Shown here: positions 25,486 through 32,244 of the stretch, in pieces
Layout of the letters: each line of letters begins with the position of its first letter
How positions within the stretch are numbered: position 1 is the first letter of the stretch
Origin: JACMQX01 sp044225675
GTDB taxonomy: Bacteria > Pseudomonadota > Gammaproteobacteria > Burkholderiales > Burkholderiaceae_C
Reading direction: 5' to 3'
Assembly (NCBI GenBank): GCA_044225675.1
Contig: JBGAIH010000037.1
Location: forward strand, 1 to 46,408
DNA: 46,408 nucleotides
Notes under the pieces: model-generated
Told to the model about the DNA's origin: nothing
The model's input: only the letters and a program-made list of their open reading frames with translations
The model's database searches: none
Made by a program: the position numbers and the translations under genes

Positions 25486-25514
25486 AGTGTATGAGAATAA
25501 TTCTCATTTGTAAA
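25486..25514 (-). promoter_or_regulatory. Fur-repressed promoter of hmuR
   Basis: On the minus strand: -35 TTTACA (25514-25509), 17-bp spacer, -10 TACACT (25491-25486). The spacer is filled by a Fur-box-like palindrome ATGAGAAT-A-ATTCTCAT (25491-25507, eight perfect base pairs around one base). The 19-mer on the plus strand is TGAGAATAATTCTCATTTG. Confidence 0.85.
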
Positions 25515-25543
25515 TATCTATGGCGACGTTCAATGAAATCAAT

Positions 25544-25556
25544 GGGTTATCGCGCG
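25544..25556 (+). promoter_or_regulatory. 13-bp motif upstream of ahpC, repeated upstream of bfr
   Basis: GGGTTATCGCGCG lies 78 bp before the ahpC start and recurs exactly at 26875-26887, 67 bp before the bfr start, in the same orientation. It may be a binding site of a shared regulator or part of the core promoter. The factor is unknown. Confidence 0.4.
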
Positions 25557-25633
25557 TTCCGGCCCTATCCTACTTTTTGTGCGCCACAGCATTTCGCAAA
25601 TAGCCACGTTCATACCAACAAGGGAATCCAGTC

Positions 25634-26182
25634 ATGAAAACCATTGGCGACAAACTCGAAGCCTTCTCCGTCGTTGCGGCCAAGCCCGGCTTCAACCTGC
25701 CCGAGGAAAACGGCCAGTCGGCCTTCGAAACCATCACCGAGAAGTCCTTTCCCGGCAAGTGGAAGGTCATCTACTTCTACCCGAAGGACTTCACCTTCGT
25801 CTGCCCGACCGAGATCGTCGAGTTCGGCAAGCTCGCGCGTGACTTCGCCGACCGGGACGCCGTACTGCTCGGCGGCAGTGGCGACAACGAGTTCGTCAAG
25901 CTGGCCTGGCGCCGCGAGCACAAGGACCTCGACAAGCTCAACCACTATGCCTTCGGCGACACCACCGGCGCGCTGATCGACCAGCTCGGCGTGCGCGACA
26001 AGACCGAGGGCGTGGCCCTGCGCGCGACCTTCATCGTCGATCCGGACAACACCATCCAGCACGTCAGCGTGAACAACCTGAACGTCGGCCGCAGCCCGCA
26101 GGAAGTCCTGCGCATTCTCGACGGCCTGCAAACCGACGAGCTGTGCCCGTGCAACCGTGCGGCCGGCGGCGCCACGCTGTAA
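25634..26182 (+). CDS. ahpC: Alkyl hydroperoxide peroxidase AhpC
   Basis: A 182-residue two-Cys peroxiredoxin. The peroxidatic Cys57 lies in KDFTFVCPTEIVEFG; the C-terminus has ELCPCN with Cys171 and Cys173 as resolving candidates. It reduces hydrogen and organic peroxides in the cytoplasm. The neighbour ahpD, rather than ahpF, implies electron delivery through the AhpD dithiol. ATG 25634 is preceded by AAGGGA. A 29-bp tandem duplication covers the last codons and stop. Confidence 0.93.
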   Translation: MKTIGDKLEAFSVVAAKPGFNLPEENGQSAFETITEKSFPGKWKVIYFYPKDFTFVCPTEIVEFGKLARDFADRDAVLLGGSGDNEFVKLAWRREHKDLDKLNHYAFGDTTGALIDQLGVRDKTEGVALRATFIVDPDNTIQHVSVNNLNVGRSPQEVLRILDGLQTDELCPCNRAAGGATL

Positions 26183-26210
26183 ACCGTGCGGCCGGCGGCG
26201 CCACGCTGTA
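26153..26210 (+). repeat. 29-bp tandem duplication at the end of ahpC
   Basis: The last 28 bases of the ahpC reading frame plus the first bases of its stop are repeated exactly (26153-26181 and 26182-26210). The first copy carries the real TAA; the second is untranslated. 29 bp is not a multiple of three, so a downstream in-frame extension is not created. Confidence 0.92.
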
Positions 26211-26235
26211 AGCCTTTCTTCCTTCCCTGAACACC

Positions 26236-26260
26236 GTGCGCGGCCCGAGCGGCCGCGCAC
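26236..26260 (+). repeat. Strong GC hairpin between ahpC and ahpD
   Basis: GTGCGCGGCC (26236-26245) and GGCCGCGCAC (26251-26260) form a perfect 10-bp stem with a 5-nt loop. No U-tract follows, so a transcript-stabilising or attenuating structure between ahpC and ahpD is more likely than a terminator. Confidence 0.65.
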
Positions 26261-26293
26261 GCAGGGCCCCTCCATCTCTCCAAGGAATCAATC

Positions 26294-26812
26294 ATGGACT
26301 TCCTGCAAGCCCTCAAGGACCGGATTCCGGACTTTGCCAAGGACATCCGGCTCAACCTCGACGCCGTCATCGCCCGCTCTTCGCTCGCACCCGAGGACGC
26401 CACGGCCGTGGCGCTGGCAGCCGCGTTCGCCGCGCGCAGCCGGCCGCTGGTCGATGCCTTTTCGGCCGCCACGCCCGAGGCCGAACGCAACGCGGCCCTG
26501 ACCGCCGCCGCGCTCATGGGCATGAACAACGTCTGGTATCCGTTCGTCGAGATGGCGGCCGATGATGATCTCAAGACCTTGCGGCCCGAGCTGCGAATGA
26601 ACGCCTACGCCAGCCATGGCGGCGTGAGCAAGCTCAAGTTCGAAGCCTATGCGCTGGCCGCCAGCATCGTGGGCAAGTGCCATTTCTGCGTGAAGAGCCA
26701 CCACGACCTGCTCAAGACCGAAGGCATGAGCACGCAGCAGTTGCGCGACGTCGGCCGCATCGCAGCCGTGGTGAACGCGGCGGCGCAGGTGATCGACGCC
26801 AGCGGCGGCTGA
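26294..26812 (+). CDS. ahpD: Alkyl hydroperoxidase AhpD (carboxymuconolactone decarboxylase-like)
   Basis: A 172-residue all-helical protein of the AhpD family. The redox site KCHFCVKSHHD gives Cys129 and Cys132 with His137, exactly the AhpD pattern with the proton-relay His. In Mycobacterium AhpD reduces AhpC with electrons from dihydrolipoamide-bound Lpd/SucB; the same role is inferred here. AAGGA precedes ATG 26294. It follows ahpC by 111 bp on the same strand, with a hairpin between. Confidence 0.93.
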   Translation: MDFLQALKDRIPDFAKDIRLNLDAVIARSSLAPEDATAVALAAAFAARSRPLVDAFSAATPEAERNAALTAAALMGMNNVWYPFVEMAADDDLKTLRPELRMNAYASHGGVSKLKFEAYALAASIVGKCHFCVKSHHDLLKTEGMSTQQLRDVGRIAAVVNAAAQVIDASGG

Positions 26813-26874
26813 TCCGCGCACCGGCGCAAATACGAACGCCTATCAACCTCAAACGCAACCAATCCGTTGGCCTG

Positions 26875-26887
26875 GGGTTATCGCGCG
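26875..26887 (+). promoter_or_regulatory. 13-bp motif upstream of bfr, shared with ahpC
   Basis: Second copy of GGGTTATCGCGCG, followed by CGG, in the 141-bp gap between ahpD and bfr. Its presence before both genes suggests a shared regulator of peroxide and iron-storage genes. Confidence 0.4.
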
Positions 26888-26953
26888 CGCGGTTGTCGCT
26901 CGCCGCGCGTGCACCGACAATGCGCTCACCAACAACAAACCCAGGAGAGTGCT

Positions 26954-27430
26954 GTGAAAGGCGATCCCCAAGTCATACAACACCTGCAAGCCCAGCTCAA
27001 GAACGAACTCACAGCCATCAACCAGTACTTCCTGCACTACAGGATGTTCAAGCATTGGGGCCTGGACAAGCTCGCGAAGAAGGAATACGAGGAGTCCATC
27101 GGCGAAATGAAGCACGCCGACAAGCTGATGGACCGCATCTTCATGCTCGACGGCCTGCCCAACCTGCAGGACCTGGGCAAGCTCATGGTGGGCGAGGACG
27201 TGCCCGAGGCGCTCGGCTGCGACCTCAAGGCCGAACAGGGTGCGCAGGCCACCATCAAGGACGGCATCGCCCATTGCGAGAGTGTGCGCGACTATGTGTC
27301 GCGCGACCTGCTCCAGGGCATCCTCGACGACACCGAGGAGCACATCGACTTCCTGGAAACCCAGATCGACCTCATCGGCAAGGTGGGCCTGCAGAACTAC
27401 CTGCAGTCGCAGATGGGCGAGATCAGCTGA
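26954..27430 (+). CDS. bfr: Bacterioferritin
   Basis: A 158-residue ferritin-fold protein from GTG 26954 behind AGGAG. Ferroxidase ligands are visible as Glu18 (KNELTA), Glu51 and His54 (GEMKHAD), and Met52 is in the heme-ligand position. The C-terminal helix has DTEEHIDFLETQ. It assembles into 24-mers storing ferric iron with bound heme. Bfd, encoded about 4.4 kb away, is its expected electron partner for iron release. The longer frame to 26867 extends into the promoter region and is rejected. Confidence 0.95.
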   Translation: MKGDPQVIQHLQAQLKNELTAINQYFLHYRMFKHWGLDKLAKKEYEESIGEMKHADKLMDRIFMLDGLPNLQDLGKLMVGEDVPEALGCDLKAEQGAQATIKDGIAHCESVRDYVSRDLLQGILDDTEEHIDFLETQIDLIGKVGLQNYLQSQMGEIS

Positions 27431-27440
27431 TCCGCCCCCC

Positions 27441-27463
27441 CCGGCCGGCATCGCGCCGGCCGG
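27441..27463. repeat. GC inverted repeat between convergent bfr and hydroxylase genes
   Basis: CCGGCCGGC / GCCGGCCGG with a 5-nt loop, perfect 9-bp stem. No U-run on either side, so only a weak candidate terminator. Confidence 0.4.
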
Positions 27464-27464
27464 T

Positions 27465-28148
27465 TCAGGGCGTGGCCCAACGCCGCAGCAGGTTGTGGTA
27501 CACGCCCGTCAGCGCCAGCAGGTGCTGATCGCCCGCACCGACGGTGGCGGTAATGCCCTGGATCGACTGATCGAGATCGAACAGCAGGGCCCGGGCCCCG
27601 TCGTCGGCGACGAGGCTCTCGATCCAGAAAAAGGAAGCCACGCGCGCACCGCGCGTGACGGGTGTCACCAGGTGCAGACTCGACGAGGGATACAGCACCA
27701 TGTCGCCTGCTTCGAGCTTGACGGCCTGGACGCCGAACGGGCTTTCGATCTCCAGCTCGCCCCCGTCATAGTCGTCCGGCTCCGACAGGAACAGGGTGGC
27801 CGACAGATCGCTGCGCAGCGTCAGCCCCGCCCCTGGCAAATGCATGACGGCCGCGTCGACGTGCGCACCATAGGTCCCGCCATCCGCATAGCGGTTGAAC
27901 TTGGGCGGATGGATCCGCCGCGGCAAGGCGGCCGAGATGAACAGGGGATGTCCCCCGATGCGCCGCACGATGCGCTCACCCCATGCAACGGCCTGCGGGT
28001 CGGCATCGTCGACCTGCTGGTTCTGCTTGACGGTGCGCGCCAGGCTCCCGGCCGTGAGCGCGCCGTCCTGCCAGCGCGCCGCGTCCAGCGCCGCGCGGCA
28101 TTCGCGAACCTCGTTCTTGTCGAGCACCTTGTCGATAGAGATCAGCAT
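27465..28148 (-). CDS. piuC: PKHD-type Fe(II)/2-oxoglutarate hydroxylase (PiuC/YbiX)
   Basis: A 227-residue double-stranded beta-helix oxygenase. Iron ligands are His96 and Asp98 (YGAHVDA) and His159 (SSSLHLVTPVTRGAR), with Arg169 for 2-oxoglutarate. The family sits next to Fiu/PiuA catecholate receptors and is iron-regulated; the substrate is not known, with roles in siderophore or iron homeostasis proposed. ATG 28148 (MLISIDKVLDKNEV) fits family length. It is 25 bp after the FMN oxidase gene and last in the fiu operon. Confidence 0.93.
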   Translation of the reverse strand: MLISIDKVLDKNEVRECRAALDAARWQDGALTAGSLARTVKQNQQVDDADPQAVAWGERIVRRIGGHPLFISAALPRRIHPPKFNRYADGGTYGAHVDAAVMHLPGAGLTLRSDLSATLFLSEPDDYDGGELEIESPFGVQAVKLEAGDMVLYPSSSLHLVTPVTRGARVASFFWIESLVADDGARALLFDLDQSIQGITATVGAGDQHLLALTGVYHNLLRRWATP

Positions 28149-28173
28149 TCTGTGTGGGGAATGGGTTGCAAGT

Positions 28174-29289
28174 TCAAAGCGCCTGGGCGGCGGGCACGAG
28201 CGCATCGGACCCGATGTCCTGCAGGGTCGCACAGCCCGCCTGTGTCATGCAGATCTCCAGCTCTTCGCGCAGCAATCGGATCATATGCGCCACGCCCAGT
28301 GCGCCAGCGACGCTGAGCGCATACATCTGCAGGCGCCCGACGAGCACCGCGTCGGCCCCCAGGGCGATGGCCTTGAAGATGTCGGTGCCCGACCGCACGC
28401 CGCTGTCGAGCAGCAGCGCCAGATCAGGGCCGACGGCGCGCCGGATGGCGGGCAGCACGTCAAGGCTCGCCGGTGCGCCGTCCAGGCTGCGTCCACCGTG
28501 ATTGGAGACCACCAGCCCGCGAACGCCCCGCGCCTGCAGCGCCAGCGCATCCTGCGGACTCAGCACGCCCTTGACCCACACCGGCAGGCGGGTCTGGCCC
28601 ATGAGCCAATCGAGGTCGTCCCAGGTCGGTGCATGCCGCATCGCACCCTGGAAGATCCGGCTCGCGCCGGACGGCGGCGCATCGCCCGCCGCAGGGTAGC
28701 CGGCCAGATTGGCGGCGATGCAGTCATCCGGCATGCGAAAGCCTGCGCGCAGCGCGCCGAGACCGCCGGTCTGCACCGACGCGTCGAGCGTCAGCACCAG
28801 CGCTTCGTAACCCGCGTCTTCGGCACGCCGCAGCAGATCCTGTGTGGCGTCACGGCTGGGCTGCAGATACAGCTGGAACCAGCGGCGCGGCCCGGCCATT
28901 GCGGCGACCTCTTCGAGCGGATACGACGACAGCGTACTGCCAACGAGACAGGTGTCGGTCACCGCCGCAGCGCGCGCCGTTTCAAGCTCGCCTCGCGCGT
29001 GAACCAGGCGCTGGAACGCCACGGGCGCCAGCAGCACCGGATGGGCGAAGTCCTGCCCCTCCAGCCGCAGCCGTGTATGCCCCTCACGCAGGTCGCGCAG
29101 CAGGCGTGGAATGATCGACCAGCGGCCGAAGGCTGCCGCGTTGGCCGCCAGCGAAATGTCCCTGCCGCTGCCGCCGGCCACATAGGCGAAGGTGGCAGCG
29201 GCCATGTGACGCGACGCAAGTACCTCGTAGTCCTGCGCGCAGAAGATGCCTGCAGGCAGGGACCGGAGGGGCTCGGGGCGTGCGTCCAT
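28174..29289 (-). CDS. FMN-dependent alpha-hydroxyacid oxidase/dehydrogenase family protein
   Basis: A 371-residue TIM-barrel flavoprotein of the LldD/glycolate oxidase family, which oxidises 2-hydroxyacids to 2-oxoacids. Seen are the barrel Lys (VWVKGVL, Lys240), catalytic His264 and Arg267 (VSNHGGRSLDGAP) and the FMN-phosphate loop LLLDSGVRSGTD. Two usual motifs are altered: the final VGRPxxW reads VGRLQMYA, and the R-x-x-D-x-R-x-x-F stretch is reduced to ALRAGF. Substrate may differ from lactate or glycolate. It lies 13 bp after the receptor gene and 25 bp before piuC, so it is part of an iron-regulated operon. Confidence 0.88.
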   Translation of the reverse strand: MDARPEPLRSLPAGIFCAQDYEVLASRHMAAATFAYVAGGSGRDISLAANAAAFGRWSIIPRLLRDLREGHTRLRLEGQDFAHPVLLAPVAFQRLVHARGELETARAAAVTDTCLVGSTLSSYPLEEVAAMAGPRRWFQLYLQPSRDATQDLLRRAEDAGYEALVLTLDASVQTGGLGALRAGFRMPDDCIAANLAGYPAAGDAPPSGASRIFQGAMRHAPTWDDLDWLMGQTRLPVWVKGVLSPQDALALQARGVRGLVVSNHGGRSLDGAPASLDVLPAIRRAVGPDLALLLDSGVRSGTDIFKAIALGADAVLVGRLQMYALSVAGALGVAHMIRLLREELEICMTQAGCATLQDIGSDALVPAAQAL

Positions 29290-29302
29290 CAGGGCACGGG
29301 CG

Positions 29303-31660
29303 TCAGAACTCGTAGTTCACGGTGGCGCGGATTGCCCGCGCATCACCCTTGTACAGGAACGAACCCGAGCGGTAGCCGGCCAGGTAGTACTCCTTGTCGG
29401 TCGCGTTGAGCACGTTCGCCCGTACTTCCCAGTGCTTGTTGAAGCGGTAGGCGCCGAACAGGTCGTACACCGTGTAGGCCGGGATCGGCTGCGTGCACTG
29501 GCCAGCGGCGTTGTAGCCCGCAGCGGAGTCGGGCTGGCCTGCGCAGCGGTCGCTCTCGTAGCGTGCGGCCACGCCCAGATAGAAGCCCGGCGTGAACTCG
29601 TACTTGACCTGCGCCGAATAGGAGCGGTCGGCGAAGTTGCTCAGCGGCAGGCCCACGTTCGCCGGCGTGGCGGATGCCAGCACGCGCGACTTCAAGACCG
29701 TCATGCCCACCTGGCCCGACAGCTTCTCGGTGATGTTGCCCGCGAGACCCAGCTCGATGCCCTGCACCCGGTTGCGGCCGCTGTTGTAGGTGCCAGTGGC
29801 GGTGTAGCCATTGCCCTCCATCACGCCCGACTTGGTGTTGCGGAACAGGGCCGCCGTGAGCAGCAGCTTGTCGTCGAACAGGTTCCACTTGGTGCCGAGT
29901 TCGATGTTGCGCGACTTCTCGGGTTCGGCATTGCCGATGGTGCCGGCATTGATGATGGCGCCACCATAGCCCGCATTGGTGCCGACGTCGGACTCGCCGC
30001 CGTTGATGTCGGCCGCCGTCGAGATGCTGCCGTAGACCATGCCGAGCGGGCTGATCTTGTAAGACAGGCCGACGTGGCCATTCGTCAGCGTGTCCTTGTA
30101 GCCATAGGCGGCGCTCTGAACGCCGTTGGTTCCGGTCAGCAGGGAATAGTCGAACCGGTCGAGGCGCAGGCCGCCGAAGGCGGTGAACCTGTCGGTCAGA
30201 TCCACCGTGTCCATGGCCGACAGCGACCAGGTCTTGACCTGCCAGTCCGCGTTCCAGCCGGCGCGGTTGATCTGGCGGTTCATCAGCGTGTTGAGGTTGG
30301 CCACCGGCGCACCGTTCGGGCCGAGCGTGCAGAACGCATTGTTGGCGCCGGCGCCCGCTGCGGTGCGGCAGTTGAAGGCCCCGGCATTGGTGACGCTGTA
30401 GGTGCCCTTGAGCACCTTGTGGTCCGTGTACTCGACGCCGAAGATGAACTCGTGCTTCTTGCCGGCCAGTTCGCGGTCCATGCGCAGGTTGGTCTGGTGC
30501 GCGAAATACTCGACCTCCTGCCAACCGTTGTGCGTGCTCAGCTGGGCCGTGTTGTAGGGCACGCCGCCAATGTTGGCCGTGCGGTCCGAAGCGCCCGTGA
30601 CCACGTAGCCATTGTTGGAGGTGCCGTAACGCGTGAGGCTGTTCAGGCTGGTCGCAGGCGAGAAGCGGTACTTGATGCGTGCCGTGATGGTGTCGACGTC
30701 GGACTCGAGAAAGTCCTGGGCCTGCGCATACACCGGCACGTTGGACGCCGGAACGCGGTTGGGCACGGTGCCACGCAGATAGCCGCCAAGGTCGGGGTAC
30801 TTGTCCTTGCCGCGCATGCCGTAGTAGTCGAGCGTCAGCGAGAAGTCCTTGCTGAACTCCCACAGGCCCGACAGCGCCAGGCCGTGCCGGCTGCGGCTCG
30901 AGGGCGCGCGGCCCGGCACGTCTTCGTCGCCGTAGAGCGCATTGGCGCGCAGCGCGAAGGTGTTGTTGAAGGCCTTGTTCACGTCGAGCGTGAGCCGGCG
31001 GTGGCTGTCGGTACCGAGAGCGGCGCTGATCTTGCCGAAGTCGTAGTCGAGCGTCGCCTGCTTGGTGATCGCGTTGATCGCGCCGCCGGCCGTGCCGCGC
31101 CCGGCGAAGCTCGAGTTCGCGCCCTTGGAGATTTCAAGCTGCTCGATGGCGAAGCTCTCGCGCGTCGTCATGCCGGGGTCGCGCAGGCCATCGACGAACA
31201 CGTCGCTGCGCGCTTCCTGGCCGCGGATGATGTAGCGGTCGCCGAAGGCATTGCCGTTCTCGCCGGTGCCGAGGGTCACGCCGGGCTGCGCATCCAGGAT
31301 CTGTTTGAGGTCCGTGAAACCCGAATCGTCGATGGCGGACTTCGTGATCACCGAGATCGTCTGCGGCACTTCGGCCAGCGGGCGCGTGTAACGCGTGTCG
31401 CCCGAGGTCCTGGCCTTGTAGGGCGCCCCGACTTCGGCGTTGGGGTTCGGGTCGATCTTCTTGCCCTGGACAGTCACTTCCTTGAGCGTCGTGGCGCTGG
31501 TGGCAGCAGGCGGGGCCGCCGTCTGGGCCTGAACGCCCAGCGGCAGCGCGATCGCCGCCGACAGGCCGAGCATCACGCCGTTTTTCTTGAAGGCAGAGGA
31601 CGCCCCCCTCTCAGAACGAAGGCTCCGGATGGCCTTGACGGATCTGCTGTTGGTTTGCAC
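29303..31660 (-). CDS. fiu: TonB-dependent catecholate siderophore receptor (Fiu-like)
   Basis: A 785-residue outer-membrane receptor. A basic N-terminal region leads to a signal sequence ending GVQAQ near residue 46. A TonB-box-like LKEVTVQGK follows, then the plug (EVPQTISVITKSAI, QPGVTLGTGENGN, FVDGLRDPGMTTRESF, GGAINAITK) and a barrel ending VNYEF. The plug and operon partner PiuC point to the Fiu/PiuA subgroup, which imports monomeric catecholate-iron complexes; the actual siderophore is not shown by sequence. Start is GTG 31660 with a weak ribosome-binding site. Confidence 0.9.
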   Translation of the reverse strand: MQTNSRSVKAIRSLRSERGASSAFKKNGVMLGLSAAIALPLGVQAQTAAPPAATSATTLKEVTVQGKKIDPNPNAEVGAPYKARTSGDTRYTRPLAEVPQTISVITKSAIDDSGFTDLKQILDAQPGVTLGTGENGNAFGDRYIIRGQEARSDVFVDGLRDPGMTTRESFAIEQLEISKGANSSFAGRGTAGGAINAITKQATLDYDFGKISAALGTDSHRRLTLDVNKAFNNTFALRANALYGDEDVPGRAPSSRSRHGLALSGLWEFSKDFSLTLDYYGMRGKDKYPDLGGYLRGTVPNRVPASNVPVYAQAQDFLESDVDTITARIKYRFSPATSLNSLTRYGTSNNGYVVTGASDRTANIGGVPYNTAQLSTHNGWQEVEYFAHQTNLRMDRELAGKKHEFIFGVEYTDHKVLKGTYSVTNAGAFNCRTAAGAGANNAFCTLGPNGAPVANLNTLMNRQINRAGWNADWQVKTWSLSAMDTVDLTDRFTAFGGLRLDRFDYSLLTGTNGVQSAAYGYKDTLTNGHVGLSYKISPLGMVYGSISTAADINGGESDVGTNAGYGGAIINAGTIGNAEPEKSRNIELGTKWNLFDDKLLLTAALFRNTKSGVMEGNGYTATGTYNSGRNRVQGIELGLAGNITEKLSGQVGMTVLKSRVLASATPANVGLPLSNFADRSYSAQVKYEFTPGFYLGVAARYESDRCAGQPDSAAGYNAAGQCTQPIPAYTVYDLFGAYRFNKHWEVRANVLNATDKEYYLAGYRSGSFLYKGDARAIRATVNYEF

Positions 31661-31729
31661 GGGATAACTTTCGGATGGAGTTGCTGGGTTGATCGCCGGT
31701 GCAGGAGACCGCGCAGATTGCCTGACGGA

Positions 31730-31755
31730 ATTGTATTGCGAATCGATCTCATTTG
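31730..31755 (-). promoter_or_regulatory. Fur box and -10 element of the fiu operon
   Basis: A Fur-box-like 19-mer, plus strand TGCGAATCGATCTCATTTG (31737-31755), is followed on the minus strand by -10 TACAAT (31735-31730). The -35 region is poor. The 19-mer matches the hemP box at 14 of 19 positions. Confidence 0.75.
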
Positions 31756-31811
31756 TATTGAAAAAAAGTTTGATTCAGATCAAGACCCCGTCACTTCGCC
31801 CGTCATGGTCA

Positions 31812-31841
31812 TTGCAAATGCGACGGATTCGCATTTATACT
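31812..31841 (+). promoter_or_regulatory. Fur-repressed promoter of bfd-tonB-exbBD
   Basis: -35 TTGCAA (31812-31817), 18-bp spacer, -10 TATACT (31836-31841). The spacer holds a Fur-box-like inverted repeat AAATGCGA/TCGCATTT; on the minus strand the 19-mer is TGCGAATCCGTCGCATTTG (31833-31815). Confidence 0.85.
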
Positions 31842-31878
31842 GAACGCCTCATCAACAGCCAGCCACAGGCCTGCCGCC

Positions 31879-32160
31879 ATGATCGTCTGCGTGTGCCATC
31901 GAATTTCTGACCGCGACATCGCCCGCCATGTGCGTGCCGGTCTGGGCTTTGATGACATCCAGCTCGAACTCGGCGTGGCCACGCAATGCGGGCAATGCGA
32001 GGGCTGCGCGCGGGACATCGTCGCGCAATGCAGCTCCTCCCATCCCGTCGCCGCACTGCACCAGGAATCTGCGCAGCAGCGCGCAGCCGTCATCCAGCTC
32101 GCCAGTTCCATCACGGAAGGCAAGGCATGGAAATCCTCTCAGCCCTTGGCGGCAGCCTGA
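31879..32160 (+). CDS. bfd: Bacterioferritin-associated ferredoxin (Bfd)
   Basis: A 93-residue BFD-like [2Fe-2S] protein. Cluster ligands are Cys4 and Cys6 (MIVCVCHRISD) and Cys37 and Cys40 (GVATQCGQCEGCA). Bfd passes electrons to bacterioferritin to mobilise stored iron under starvation, consistent with the Fur-type promoter just upstream. The conserved domain ends near residue 55; the remaining 38-residue tail is unusual in length and overlaps a second small ORF. It opens the tonB-exbB-exbD gene string. Confidence 0.93.
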   Translation: MIVCVCHRISDRDIARHVRAGLGFDDIQLELGVATQCGQCEGCARDIVAQCSSSHPVAALHQESAQQRAAVIQLASSITEGKAWKSSQPLAAA

Positions 32161-32201
32161 TCCTCGTCATCAGTTCGTCCTGGTGGATCTTCAGGAAGTA
32201 G
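32127..32201 (+). CDS. Candidate 24-residue membrane microprotein between bfd and tonB
   Basis: An ORF of 24 codons, ATG 32127 to TAG 32201, in a different frame from bfd and overlapping its end by 34 bases. The peptide MEILSALGGSLILVISSSWW plus IFRK is one hydrophobic helix with a basic end, as in known single-pass microproteins. GGAAGG (32115-32120) lies six bases ahead of the ATG. Coding is suggested by the ribosome-binding site and membrane-like composition; homology was not tested. It may act with TonB/ExbB or be a by-product of the bfd tail. Confidence 0.45.
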   Translation: MEILSALGGSLILVISSSWWIFRK

Positions 32202-32244
32202 ACTTCTGCGTGCGGCCGGCACGGTGCCGCCGCCCATCGGGCTC

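Noticed and set aside
27441..27463. Rho-independent terminator between bfr and piuC
   Set aside because: Perfect stem but no U-tract in either direction; listed only as an inverted repeat.
29246..31843. Plus-strand open frame of 865 codons
   Set aside because: Antisense shadow of the fiu-like receptor; low-complexity Val/Arg/Ala composition with no domain.
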